Shown here: positions 32,073 to 40,860 of the stretch, one piece after another
How positions within the stretch are numbered: position 1 is the first letter of the stretch
Layout of the letters: each line of letters begins with the position of its first letter
Assembly (NCBI GenBank): GCA_023252335.1
Contig: JAJPEA010000003.1
Location: 1 to 42,569, forward strand
Length of the DNA: 42,569 bases
Source of the DNA: Nitrosotalea sp.
Lineage (GTDB): Archaea > Thermoproteota > Nitrososphaeria > Nitrososphaerales > Nitrosopumilaceae
Direction: 5' to 3'
Translations under genes and position numbers: made by a program
Notes under the pieces: model-generated
What the model saw: only the letters and a program-made list of their open reading frames with translations
Told to the model about the DNA's origin: nothing
Database searches by the model: none

Positions 32073-33332
32073 ATGGATGGCGAAATGATTTTAAAAATAA
32101 TATTACTTGCATTGCTAGTAGCATTATCTGCCATTTTTAGCGGAGCCGAAGTTGCACTAATTGCAACAAGCAAAGCCAAGGTCAACCAATTATTAAAAGA
32201 AAAAGCTAGAGGCTCAGCATCGCTTGCTAAATTAAAAGCAAATCCCAACAGAATGCTTGCAACAATAAACCTTGGAACCGTACTAGCAAACGTAGGATCC
32301 TCTGCACTTGCAACCGAGATTGCACTAGGTTTGTTTGGAAATGGAGGTCTAGCATTATCAATTGGAATAATGACTTTTATACTGTTAATCTTTGGTGAGA
32401 ATGCGCCAAAATCATATTGTAATGCAAATCCAGTCAAAGTATCGCTTTGGATAAGCGGTATCACACTCACTTTTAGTTACATTTTTTATCCATTTGTAAT
32501 ATTATTTGAAAAAATCACTCATGCAATACTTTGGATGTTAAAGAGTCCATACCATCCACCGCCAATTACAGAACAAGAAATTTACAATGTAATTGAACAG
32601 GGTCTTGAAGACAAGGCATTAAAAAAACACGAACGCGAACTTGTGCATGGTGCTCTCAAGTTTGATGACATTGTAATACGTGCAGTCATGACTCCAAGAA
32701 CAAAGATGTTCATGCTTCCCGCAAAGACTATCTTGTTTGATGCAATGCCGCAGATAAGCAAGAGTGGTTATTCTAGAATTCCTCTGTACAAGGATACTAC
32801 AGACCAAATTGTTGGTATTTTACATGTAAGAGACTTGTTAAAGAATTTGGAGAGGGATGAAAAGATAATCACACTTGAATCACTTGCAAGAAAACCAATT
32901 TTTGTATCACAAGAACAACGAATCAGTAAACTTCTAAGAGAAATGCAAGGTAGACAAACTCACATGGCAATTGTAGTTGATGAGTTTGGAGGTGTAGAAG
33001 GCTGTGTTACACTTGAAGATCTGCTAGAAGAGATAGTGGGTGAAATAATGGATGAGACTGATATGGAGGAGCTCAATTTTAAGATGCTAGATAAAAATAC
33101 CATGCTTGCAAGCGGAGACGTGGAAATTGACACAGTAAATGAAATACTAAAATCGGCCATTCCACAAGGCGATGATTATTCTACGCTTAGTGGTTTATTG
33201 CATGACAAGTTAAAAGATATTCCAAGAATGGGGGATAGACTAGTGATAGAGTCTGTCAAGATGACAGTAGAAGAGGCAGCAAATAATCAAGCAACCAGAA
33301 TAAAGATAGAAAAGATTCCAGATAGCAACTAA
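32073..33332 (+). CDS. CNNM/CorC-type membrane protein (DUF21-CBS-CorC)
   Basis: The 419-residue protein has a DUF21 transmembrane domain (about 1-185, with the SGAEVALIATSKAK segment and three to four helices), a pair of CBS domains (about 195-315, PRTKMFMLP and VVDEFGGVEGCVTLEDLLEE) and a C-terminal CorC_HlyC domain (about 330-415). This architecture is linked to magnesium or cobalt export and homeostasis; CBS pairs bind adenine nucleotides with Mg. It starts at ATG. Its TAA interlocks with the stop of threonine synthase by 4 nt. Confidence 0.9.
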   Translation: MDGEMILKIILLALLVALSAIFSGAEVALIATSKAKVNQLLKEKARGSASLAKLKANPNRMLATINLGTVLANVGSSALATEIALGLFGNGGLALSIGIMTFILLIFGENAPKSYCNANPVKVSLWISGITLTFSYIFYPFVILFEKITHAILWMLKSPYHPPPITEQEIYNVIEQGLEDKALKKHERELVHGALKFDDIVIRAVMTPRTKMFMLPAKTILFDAMPQISKSGYSRIPLYKDTTDQIVGILHVRDLLKNLERDEKIITLESLARKPIFVSQEQRISKLLREMQGRQTHMAIVVDEFGGVEGCVTLEDLLEEIVGEIMDETDMEELNFKMLDKNTMLASGDVEIDTVNEILKSAIPQGDDYSTLSGLLHDKLKDIPRMGDRLVIESVKMTVEEAANNQATRIKIEKIPDSN

Positions 33333-34660
33333 GTTCTTGGCGGAATTGCAAACTTGTTTTGAGGATTTTTGTGATAATCAACTGGGATGCTAGAGTCTTT
33401 TTGTCGTCCGGTCAGGATCCCAACTACAGTTTCATCCTTTTTGATAATTCCCTCGCCGATTAATTTTCTCACACCAGCTGGAACAGCGCCTGAGGCCATT
33501 TCACAGTCAAATCCATTAAGACCAACAAGTGCCATACCATCAAGCATCTCTGCATCAGATACCTGTGTCACAACTCCATTTGTGAAATCAAGTGCACGTA
33601 ACCCTTTGAGAATGTTGGCAGGTTTTGCAATTTGGATTGCCGTTGCCTTGGTCTTGGGCCTTATGTTATTTTTATTCATGTGTTCATAGTACCTTTTGAT
33701 TAAACCAGTGTCTGCTTTTCCATCATTCCATCTTAATTCAATATCCTCAAACTTGCCATTGTACAAATTATACAAAGTGTTGGCACCTTCAGAATTGACA
33801 ACAGCAAGACGAGGTATTTTTTTTATCCACCCCCATTCGTACAACTCTTTGAGTGCCTTGCCACAACTAGATGTGTTTCCAAGTGCACCTCCAGGATAGA
33901 CTATCCAGTCCGGTGGATTCCAGTCCAAAAATTCTAATGCTCTAAAGACAATTGTTTTTTGTCCCTCGATTCTAAAGGGGTTAACAGAGTTTACAGTATA
34001 TCCACCTGCTTGTCCTGCCTGTTTTAGCGAAGCAGATAATGCATCATCAAAATTCCCTTTAATTTCTACAACTTGGGCACCAAATTGAAACGCTTGGCTA
34101 AGTTTTCCAGGTGCAACTTCGCCTGCAGGTATGTATACATCACAATCCATGTTTTCATTTGCTGCATACATTGCAGCAGATGCAGAAGTGTTTCCAGTTG
34201 ATGCACAGATTATTTTTTTAATTTTAACTAGTTTTGCATGTGTTACAGCAGTTGTCATGCCATTGTCTTTGAAGGAACCACTTGGATTGTATCCTTCAGG
34301 TTGTAGCCAGAGATTTTGTAGTCCAACATATTGTGATACACGCGACATGTGATATGGTTTTGATAGTCTGCCCTCTGCTCCGTCTAATGAAACTAGGTAT
34401 TTTGAGCATTGATCAATGTCTTCGGTATCAATCTGACAGAAATTTAGCAGCTCACGAAAACGCCACACTCCACTTTCATTGAAAATATTGTTAGAGTGGT
34501 TTCGACGTTTGTAAAAAACTTCTTTTAATGAGACTGGCGGAGCAGAACTATATTTGACATCAAGCAAGTGACCTTTTTCACATTCGATTCTGGTATCAGT
34601 TACAGGATATTGCAGACCGCATGCTGGATCCATACATTGTAGATATGCCTGTGACTGCAT
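33329..34660 (-). CDS. thrC: Threonine synthase
   Basis: This PLP enzyme converts O-phosphohomoserine to threonine. The 443-residue protein has an N-terminal Cys-rich segment (C9, C14, C27, possible zinc site), the PLP lysine K131 in GYNPSGSFKDNG, the GNTSASAAMYAAN phosphate loop and the glycine-rich VYPGGALGN. Length fits archaeal threonine synthase. It starts at ATG. Its product feeds the ThrRS encoded in the same window. The stop codon interlocks with that of the CNNM gene. Confidence 0.93.
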   Translation of the reverse strand: MQSQAYLQCMDPACGLQYPVTDTRIECEKGHLLDVKYSSAPPVSLKEVFYKRRNHSNNIFNESGVWRFRELLNFCQIDTEDIDQCSKYLVSLDGAEGRLSKPYHMSRVSQYVGLQNLWLQPEGYNPSGSFKDNGMTTAVTHAKLVKIKKIICASTGNTSASAAMYAANENMDCDVYIPAGEVAPGKLSQAFQFGAQVVEIKGNFDDALSASLKQAGQAGGYTVNSVNPFRIEGQKTIVFRALEFLDWNPPDWIVYPGGALGNTSSCGKALKELYEWGWIKKIPRLAVVNSEGANTLYNLYNGKFEDIELRWNDGKADTGLIKRYYEHMNKNNIRPKTKATAIQIAKPANILKGLRALDFTNGVVTQVSDAEMLDGMALVGLNGFDCEMASGAVPAGVRKLIGEGIIKKDETVVGILTGRQKDSSIPVDYHKNPQNKFAIPPRT

Positions 34661-34743
34661 TATGCAAAATTTAGTTGGTTCGTATTTAAATCTAAAGAAT
34701 TTACGTTTTAGACAAAAGCCTCTGAGACAATGAAAAAACTAGA

Positions 34744-34857
34744 TTATTTTTTTGGACCTGAACGCATGTGAAAATTGATGCAACACTTGCATTCTTTCTC
34801 GATGCATTCCGTTTCAGACACATGTCCACAAATACCACATTCACAATGTGTTTGCAT
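34744..34857 (-). CDS. 37-residue Cys-rich micro-protein
   Basis: The ATG-started frame has seven cysteines and three histidines in 37 residues (HCECGICGHVSETEC, then CKCCINFH), easily enough for two metal sites. It is shadowed by a longer frame in another phase with no domain. It lies 60 nt downstream of the gene at 34918 on the same strand. Zinc binding or metallothionein-like metal storage are both possible. Confidence 0.55.
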   Translation of the reverse strand: MQTHCECGICGHVSETECIEKECKCCINFHMRSGPKK

Positions 34858-34917
34858 ATTTCTTCTGAGGATGTAATGTGTTTAACCAATATGAGGGTTC
34901 TTGTATAGTTATTCTGA

Positions 34918-35280
34918 CTATTTTTTTGATTTTTTAGGCTTTTCAGTAGATTTCTTTGCAGCTTTGGCCTTGTCCTCCAAGTGTTTTGTTTTTGCCTCCT
35001 CTGTCTCTTTGCTTTTTTCATCTACTGCCTTCATGACGGCTTGAATCAAACCATCCAGATCACTGTCAGAAACTTCAGGTTCTACAGCTGCTGCTATCTG
35101 AGTTATAGTATTTGATATGGCAGAGCTTACTTCATCAAAGCTCTCTGGATCCTCATATGCAGCATTATACAGTGCCTTGAGCCTTCTGACATCAGAAAGC
35201 ACTTGATCGGTCAGTGTTAAACGATATTTTTTACCATTTATGGTTATTTCCTGACTTATCATGCATGGACTCGCCATCAT
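34918..35280 (-). CDS. Unknown protein with Lys-rich C-terminal tail
   Basis: From ATG 35280 the product is 120 residues: a short beta region (QEITINGKKYRLTLTDQVL), a helical acidic middle and a C-terminal tail dominated by Lys, Ala and Glu ending PKKSKK. The tail resembles nucleic-acid-binding basic tails. It is divergent from the flavin-reductase-like gene, about 55 nt apart. No family recognised; codon use is typical of the region. Confidence 0.55.
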   Translation of the reverse strand: MMASPCMISQEITINGKKYRLTLTDQVLSDVRRLKALYNAAYEDPESFDEVSSAISNTITQIAAAVEPEVSDSDLDGLIQAVMKAVDEKSKETEEAKTKHLEDKAKAAKKSTEKPKKSKK

Positions 35281-35334
35281 GCTTTCATAAAGTTTTCTGT
35301 AAAAACGAACAATTACCAGTAACACAGTAACAGG

Positions 35335-36228
35335 ATGTTGACCAGAAAAGTTCCAAGCAAGGCAGAACGATATTTTTCCACAGGCGTAAGCATGATCACA
35401 TCAAGAGGCATAAAAGGTCCAAATGTCATGGCGGCAGAATGGGTTATGCAAATTTCATACAACCCAGTTTTAATTGCCATCTTCATTCACAAAGGATCAC
35501 AGACTCTCAAGAATATAGAAAAAACAAAAGAATTTGGAATAAACGTTGCATCAAAAGATCAAACAACTGGAGCAAATGTAGCAGGTGGTTATTCTGGATC
35601 AGAAATTGACAAGTTGAAAATCAAAAATGTTTTTGTGACTAGCAACCCGCAAAAAATCAAGACCCCCATGATTTCAGATTGTACCGTAAATGCAGAGTGT
35701 AAACTAGTTAAAAAAGAAAAAATTGGCGATCATGTCATGCTAGTAGGAAAAGTTGTTCACATCAAACATGATGACACAAAAAGTCCTCTAATATACCACA
35801 AGGGACGATATTTCAGCCTAGATTCTACAATAGAACAGGATAGAAAAGAGGTCAGAGTAAGTAAAGAGACACTAGAGTTTTTCTCAAGTCTTGCACAGGG
35901 TAGATTTGTTTTAAAATGTGCCGGAGTTGTAGTAGAATCAAGAAACAAGATAATTGTCATCAATTGGCAAGAGACTGGATTTGAGACCATACCATTTATC
36001 ATCCCTCAAACAGGCAAGAATCAACGAGACCAGATTATCAAATTCTTGAACAAGACAGGACTTGATATCAAGGTAGATTTTGAACCAATTATGAAGAGAC
36101 TTGTTTTGAAAAATGGAAAGAAAGTCCAGCGGATAAATTTTGTGCTATTCAACGGACAAGTCAAAAAATCGATACCAAACATAACCTGGAAACTAAAACA
36201 TCAAGATGTCATTGCAAGCTTGATCTAG
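35335..36228 (+). CDS. Flavin-reductase-like protein with extra C-terminal domain
   Basis: The first 170 residues match the flavin reductase-like FMN-binding split barrel (PNVMAAEWVMQISYNPVLIAIF, GINVASKDQ, HVMLVGKVV). Residues about 180-297 form a second alpha/beta domain (FVLKCAGVVVESRNKIIVINW...) that has a Nudix-like strand order but lacks a Nudix box. Members of the flavin reductase family bind FMN or act on flavins or reduced substrates; the partner here is unknown. It starts at ATG and ends with a 4-nt CTAG overlap with the convergent gene. Confidence 0.75.
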   Translation: MLTRKVPSKAERYFSTGVSMITSRGIKGPNVMAAEWVMQISYNPVLIAIFIHKGSQTLKNIEKTKEFGINVASKDQTTGANVAGGYSGSEIDKLKIKNVFVTSNPQKIKTPMISDCTVNAECKLVKKEKIGDHVMLVGKVVHIKHDDTKSPLIYHKGRYFSLDSTIEQDRKEVRVSKETLEFFSSLAQGRFVLKCAGVVVESRNKIIVINWQETGFETIPFIIPQTGKNQRDQIIKFLNKTGLDIKVDFEPIMKRLVLKNGKKVQRINFVLFNGQVKKSIPNITWKLKHQDVIASLI

Positions 36229-36584
36229 ATTGCAATATAGTCCAACGCTACAGCATCAGCCAATAATGATGCATGTCTAGAGTTTACAATATATCCATTT
36301 TTGATATCAGTTGTTGGAACCCATCTATTTGTAGAACTATAGTGTCTTTTTTCCTTCATTTCTTTTTCAATGTCATGTAAATCACATTCACCTTCCTCTA
36401 TTTGCTGGGTATTGATGTGTTTTATTGTAATCAGGATTTTTTTTACCTTTACTCTAACCCCAAATCTCCAAATGTGGTCCGAAGTATCATCTTCAACTTC
36501 AAGCAACTTGAGTTTTATTTCCTTTGTACCAAGTGCATCCCTGCTGACCAAACTGCGTTCATCAACAAAATCTTCAAAGCTCAT
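36225..36584 (-). CDS. Unknown soluble protein
   Basis: The 119-residue protein starts at ATG and looks like an alpha/beta domain with strands IKLKLLEVEDD, WRFGVRVKVKKILITI and a helix in the acidic centre (DLHDIEKEMKEK). No membrane segment or cysteine pair. I do not recognise the family. It is 40 nt downstream of the resolvase-like gene on the same strand, and may be cotranscribed with it. Confidence 0.55.
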   Translation of the reverse strand: MSFEDFVDERSLVSRDALGTKEIKLKLLEVEDDTSDHIWRFGVRVKVKKILITIKHINTQQIEEGECDLHDIEKEMKEKRHYSSTNRWVPTTDIKNGYIVNSRHASLLADAVALDYIAI

Positions 36585-36624
36585 TATCTTTTGTTTACAG
36601 TATCACATTAAAGAAGTATTCGAT

Positions 36625-37155
36625 CTAACGGACCTTTGGTTTTTTAACAAACGGCATTACACAAGACTCTAGTTTCAAGGGTTGTCGTTTTCCTTCATGC
36701 ATGGCATAAGTATCCCCATCATATGTACAAATAAAATCAGTGACAGGGTATTTTTCATCCCAAATTTTAAAAAATTCTCGAAGCTCACGATGTTCGTATT
36801 TTCCTGTACCTATTCTCTTCTTGGATGAAAATTTGAATGCCACGATCATTTTTCTTGTCTTGTACAGCTCAAAAGTGTGGATCCATTTCAGACAACGCTG
36901 TATTTGATCAAATGGAACCCTCAAAGTTGTATTTGTGCCAGATTTTGCCTCAATTGTATATATGACATTCTCCATGGTACTTACTGCAAGTATATCTGGT
37001 AAGCCAACACTGGGCGACCCCAACCTAAAGGCCTTCCAGCCATCAATTGCGTTAAATCTTTTCACCAGAGTATCCTCCCAGTTGTAACCTCGCTGTCTTC
37101 TAGTTCTTGCCACGCGTTGATTAGTTGTCTGGATGTTTTTTTTACGAGATATCAT
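36625..37155 (-). CDS. hjc: Hjc-type Holliday junction resolvase
   Basis: The 176-residue protein has the archaeal Hjc nuclease motifs: RRQRGYNWEDTLVKRF with the first catalytic Glu, GLPDILAV with the Asp, and YTIEAKSG giving the E-x-K pair. Hjc enzymes cut four-way junctions symmetrically during recombination and fork repair. A C-terminal stretch of about 70 residues beyond the nuclease fold makes it longer than minimal Hjc. ATG 37155 is chosen; GTG 37191 would add 12 residues. Other PD-(D/E)XK repair nucleases are the alternative. Confidence 0.82.
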   Translation of the reverse strand: MISRKKNIQTTNQRVARTRRQRGYNWEDTLVKRFNAIDGWKAFRLGSPSVGLPDILAVSTMENVIYTIEAKSGTNTTLRVPFDQIQRCLKWIHTFELYKTRKMIVAFKFSSKKRIGTGKYEHRELREFFKIWDEKYPVTDFICTYDGDTYAMHEGKRQPLKLESCVMPFVKKPKVR

Positions 37156-37362
37156 CTTATGACTCAGTTCAGTAGACTCTACAGATGTCACTTGCTTTCA
37201 ATTTTATAAAATGAATTTGATGATATAGACTAGGTGGTAATTATACTAACACCTTGGTGCCTATTTTTTGTTACCATGATTCCTAAACAGAAAACCATTT
37301 TACAAAATTAATCAGAATTTGTGCCTTAGCATTAAATATTGCATGATTCCAATAACAAAATC

Positions 37363-37698
37363 ATGTCTACAAATGACAACCAGACAACGTACTTGAAATA
37401 CAAAGAGTATGGTGATCTACTCAAAGTTATCCTGTATTCATCCCAGTCAGTTCTTGGCGCAGTACCATTAATTTATCATTTAAACCACAATGGACAGAAC
37501 ATTATTTTCATACAGACTGGCACAATAGGAGGAAATGTAATCCATTATCTAGTAACAAATGGTCCGCCTACAAAGAAATTCATTGAATTAAAACGACTAA
37601 CTGGAGATTATAGTTTTGTAGAAAAAATTGGAATTGATGGAATGTCGCTTTATATCCCAATTTTAGAATTGGAAAAATCAAATCTAAAATTCCCATAA
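37363..37698 (+). CDS. Small unknown protein
   Basis: The 111-residue product from ATG 37363 looks like a single alpha/beta domain (YGDLLKVILYSSQSVLG, NIIFIQTGTIGGNVIHYLV). A TTG at 37339 would add eight residues. No family recognised. It is convergent with the DUF35 gene, 13 nt apart. The roughly 170 nt upstream hold an AT-rich region with no other frame. Confidence 0.5.
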   Translation: MSTNDNQTTYLKYKEYGDLLKVILYSSQSVLGAVPLIYHLNHNGQNIIFIQTGTIGGNVIHYLVTNGPPTKKFIELKRLTGDYSFVEKIGIDGMSLYIPILELEKSNLKFP

Positions 37699-37711
37699 AC
37701 TACCTTTAATT

Positions 37712-38032
37712 TCATCCAGTCTTGAAAACAAACTTTGGACTGTTATCATAGTCACATTTTTCAAGAATCAAATCTTGAGCATGTTTTGGCTGCGAGTCTT
37801 CTGAGAGTGCTCCAAATACACGAATGTTTCCCTCAAACTCGGCAATACAAAAATATCGCCCATCCTTGCTAGAAGATTCCACAAGTTTTGCATTCTTTGA
37901 CACTTGTTTCCATGTAACATCACCAAGACATTTGTTACAAAATTCACTTGCAGGCCATACAAAATGCTCACACTTGACACAATAGCTACACACAAAGTTG
38001 TTGTTTTTCAGTTCATCTTCAAATCTAGTCAT
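37712..38032 (-). CDS. DUF35 OB-fold protein with zinc ribbon
   Basis: The 106-residue protein has the rubredoxin-like zinc ribbon (CVKCEHFVWPASEFCNKC) followed by an OB fold. DUF35 proteins sit next to thiolases and HMG-CoA synthases in archaea and bind acyl-CoA in a complex that passes acetoacetyl-CoA between enzymes. Its ATG overlaps the thiolase stop by 4 nt (ATGA), so it is the last gene of a coupled operon. It most likely partners with that thiolase. Confidence 0.88.
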   Translation of the reverse strand: MTRFEDELKNNNFVCSYCVKCEHFVWPASEFCNKCLGDVTWKQVSKNAKLVESSSKDGRYFCIAEFEGNIRVFGALSEDSQPKHAQDLILEKCDYDNSPKFVFKTG

Positions 38033-39138
38033 GATTCTAACACCAATACAGTTGAGGAGGTAGAACCTGCAGACATGTTGTGAACAAGGCCTGTTTTTGC
38101 ACCATCTACCTGTCTTTTTCCTGCCATGCCGTTTAGTTGATAGTATATTTCTGCAACTTGCGCAATTCCAGTTGCACCTAGTGGATGACCTGCTCCAATC
38201 AGCCCCCCTCGCGGGTTTACTTTTTTGTTATTGGTGTCATGTAAATCTCTGACAAGTTTTGATCCTAGTCCCTTTTGACAGAATCCCATGTCTTCTAGTT
38301 CAATAATCTCGCATATACTAAATGCGTCATGCAATTCAATGACATCGATATCCTCAGCAGTTTTGTTTGACATGCGATAAGCATCATCAACTGCAATCTT
38401 TGTTGATTCCATGGATGCCAAATCATCATTTTTTGTAAAACTTGCAGAGATTGTCTTTTGCCCAATCCCAGAAATCCAAACAGGATTGTCTGTGAATTTT
38501 TTTGCTTTTTCTTCAGAGCACACTAGGACAGATGCAGCACCATCACACGGCATGGAACAATCAAGCAACCGCAGATTTTCAGTGAGATTTTTAGAGTGCA
38601 TTACATCATCAAGTGAAAATGATTTTTCAAAATATGCATGTGGGTTATCTAATGCATTTCTATGATTTTTTACAGACACGTATGCCAAATCTTCAAGGGT
38701 TGTGCCATATTTTCTCATGTGTGCACTTGTAAACATTGATGACCAGAAAATTGGATGTCGATATTCGCCGCGTGACATGTCCCAATTGAGAACAAGACCT
38801 GGATTATCTGTTTTATCACCCCCCGTAACAAGTGCAACATCTGCAAGTCCTGAAGAGACATAGGCATACGCTGAAACTAGAGAGTTGGTACCTGAATTGC
38901 ATAGACTTTCAACAGAATGCGATATTTTTGGTTTGATTCCAGATAGCTCTGATATGATATTTGCAAAATAATTGCGATTTGCATTCGTAGATGTCAGTAC
39001 AACATCAATATCGCCTTGTCCCAAATTTTTGGTAGTCTCAAAAATTGGTCTAATTGATGAGAGCATTACAGATTCTAGTGGCTTGTCACTCTTGTTAAAT
39101 TTGGTAATGCCTGCAGCAACTATTGCTACTTTATTCAT
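38029..39138 (-). CDS. SCP2-type thiolase, probable acetyl-CoA acetyltransferase
   Basis: The 369-residue protein has the nucleophilic Cys80 (ESLCNSGTN), the HDAFS motif and the second His in GGLIGAGHPLGATG, the archaeal SCP-x type thiolase pattern. It can interconvert acetoacetyl-CoA and two acetyl-CoA; it may serve the mevalonate route or the last step of the CO2-fixation cycle. It overlaps its neighbours by 4 nt on both sides, with the DUF35 gene downstream and the LLM gene upstream. Substrate specificity is not evident. Confidence 0.87.
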   Translation of the reverse strand: MNKVAIVAAGITKFNKSDKPLESVMLSSIRPIFETTKNLGQGDIDVVLTSTNANRNYFANIISELSGIKPKISHSVESLCNSGTNSLVSAYAYVSSGLADVALVTGGDKTDNPGLVLNWDMSRGEYRHPIFWSSMFTSAHMRKYGTTLEDLAYVSVKNHRNALDNPHAYFEKSFSLDDVMHSKNLTENLRLLDCSMPCDGAASVLVCSEEKAKKFTDNPVWISGIGQKTISASFTKNDDLASMESTKIAVDDAYRMSNKTAEDIDVIELHDAFSICEIIELEDMGFCQKGLGSKLVRDLHDTNNKKVNPRGGLIGAGHPLGATGIAQVAEIYYQLNGMAGKRQVDGAKTGLVHNMSAGSTSSTVLVLES

Positions 39139-40115
39139 TTCATATCACTTGCAAAAGTTTTGACAAGAAGTTCAAAGGATTCTTTTACATTGCCCACGGG
39201 ATTGAATTGAAGTATGGGCAAGTCTACCCCTGACTCAATAAACTGTGATGTCTTTTGTATTACATCATCAGGTGTTCCACATATTGCTAGAGAGTTTACC
39301 ATGTCATCTGTTACAAATACATGATTACCACTGAGACCTTTTTTCTTATACTCTTCAAATATTGTCTCTGTCTCTTTTTTAAAACCATTTGATGCCAAAA
39401 ATTGTCTATAAATTCCTCCAACTGAAACATAAAACGCGATAGTTTGTTTGACGCGAGTAATTGCTTTTTCAGAGTCACTTGAAACACATGTTATCAATTG
39501 ACATGCAACATCAATTTTCCGTCTAGATTGCATCTTTTCAATTGTTGTTTTTAGCTCATGTAATGGTCGCAGATAAAATATCACTCCATCTGCAATCTCC
39601 CAAGTAAGTTCTACCATTTTTTGGTTTATGGCAGCAAGATAAATTGGAATTCTAGTTCTCTCAGGTTTGATCAATAGACCAAAATTTTTCAAATGAAAGA
39701 ATTTACCATCATATGATACTTTTTTCCCAGACATGACAAGGCGAGATACATCCACATATTCCCGCATTCTCTGTAACGGATTTTTAAATTCCATGCCATG
39801 CCAGTCTTCAACAATTGGTTTACTACTAGTACCAAGCCCTAGCATGAATCTACCACCTGATATGACATCAAGTGTAACAGCAGACATGGCTGTCAATGCA
39901 GGACTTCGGGAATAAATATTAATGATGGATGAACCTAACTTGGGCTTGTTTGCAATGCTTGCCACGTGTGATAAAATTGAACCACAGTCCATTCCCCACG
40001 TTTCAGGAATCCAAATAGAGTCAGCAGAGTAACCATTCAACACTTTTGCGCAGTCAAAAATCTCTTTAACTGACAAGAGAGAACCTAGACTAAACCCAAG
40101 TCTCATCATATTCAC
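39135..40115 (-). CDS. LLM-class F420- or flavin-dependent oxidoreductase
   Basis: The 326-residue TIM-barrel protein matches the luciferase-like monooxygenase superfamily, in the branch close to methylene-tetrahydromethanopterin reductase: GFSLGSLLS, WIPETWG, LGLGTSSKP, and the C-terminal GTPDDVIQKTSQFIESG. Such enzymes use coenzyme F420, which thaumarchaea make. The start is GTG 40115 (overlapping the upstream stop as GTGA) or ATG 40109. Its place between a sugar-nucleotide transferase and a thiolase is unusual. The substrate is unknown. Confidence 0.85.
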   Translation of the reverse strand: MNMMRLGFSLGSLLSVKEIFDCAKVLNGYSADSIWIPETWGMDCGSILSHVASIANKPKLGSSIINIYSRSPALTAMSAVTLDVISGGRFMLGLGTSSKPIVEDWHGMEFKNPLQRMREYVDVSRLVMSGKKVSYDGKFFHLKNFGLLIKPERTRIPIYLAAINQKMVELTWEIADGVIFYLRPLHELKTTIEKMQSRRKIDVACQLITCVSSDSEKAITRVKQTIAFYVSVGGIYRQFLASNGFKKETETIFEEYKKKGLSGNHVFVTDDMVNSLAICGTPDDVIQKTSQFIESGVDLPILQFNPVGNVKESFELLVKTFASDMK

Positions 40116-40801
40116 TTGGAGAAAATGAATTTTTCATATTTATGAGTTTTAATAAAAGACTCACATTCTTCCATATCCTTGTAAGAATCAATAGATTTCC
40201 AAAAGGCCTTGTTGTATTTTACGGCATGCAGTCTTCCTGATTCTGCAAAAAGTGGAAATGTTGTGCTCTCAAGATTACCGTTTTTTGGCAGATGTTTTAA
40301 AATGTCCTTGTTTAGATAGTATACACCGGCATTCATCCAGTAATCAAGCATCTCAGGTTTTTCTTCAAATCTCTCAACCTTTTCCCCATCAAGACGAACG
40401 ATTCCAAATGATGTTCTAAGTGGTATCACTGCAACAGAATTTGTTTGAGTTTGTAATTTTTTCAAATCAATATCTGTCAATATGTCACCGTTTATGACAA
40501 AAAAATCTCCAGTATCAATATGCTTGCTTGCTTTTTTTATGGCACCAGCTGTTCCAAGAGGTTCAGTTTCAATGGAATACTCCATATTTACTCCGAGGTT
40601 TTTATTTTCTAGATGTTTTATCACTTGATCTGCTTTATAGCCAGCACATACTATGATGTCGTTGATTGCAAATTTTTTAAAGTAACGTATTTGCCACTCG
40701 ATGATTGGATAATTACAAATCGGTATCAAAGGTTTTGGAAGATAATCTGTCAACGGTTTGAGCCGCTTACCAAACCCTCCGGAAAGAAGTATCGCTTTCA
40801 T
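40112..40801 (-). CDS. Sugar-nucleotide transferase (NTP:sugar-phosphate)
   Basis: The 229-residue protein has the nucleotidyltransferase signature LLSGGFGKRLKPLTDYLPKP (5-24) and the metal motif NGDILTDID. Relatives make dTDP-glucose, UDP-GlcNAc or GDP-mannose. It lacks the left-handed beta-helix acyltransferase domain of longer members. It starts at ATG and is the first gene of the coupled four-gene operon; the LLM start overlaps its stop. The sugar is undetermined; precursors for glycans or glycolipids are the usual use. Confidence 0.87.
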   Translation of the reverse strand: MKAILLSGGFGKRLKPLTDYLPKPLIPICNYPIIEWQIRYFKKFAINDIIVCAGYKADQVIKHLENKNLGVNMEYSIETEPLGTAGAIKKASKHIDTGDFFVINGDILTDIDLKKLQTQTNSVAVIPLRTSFGIVRLDGEKVERFEEKPEMLDYWMNAGVYYLNKDILKHLPKNGNLESTTFPLFAESGRLHAVKYNKAFWKSIDSYKDMEECESFIKTHKYEKFIFSK

Positions 40802-40860
40802 AGATTAGGAATTTTTCAATTTGAATTAAAAGATTTGGAAAACTTCTAGTTCTGAAGAAT

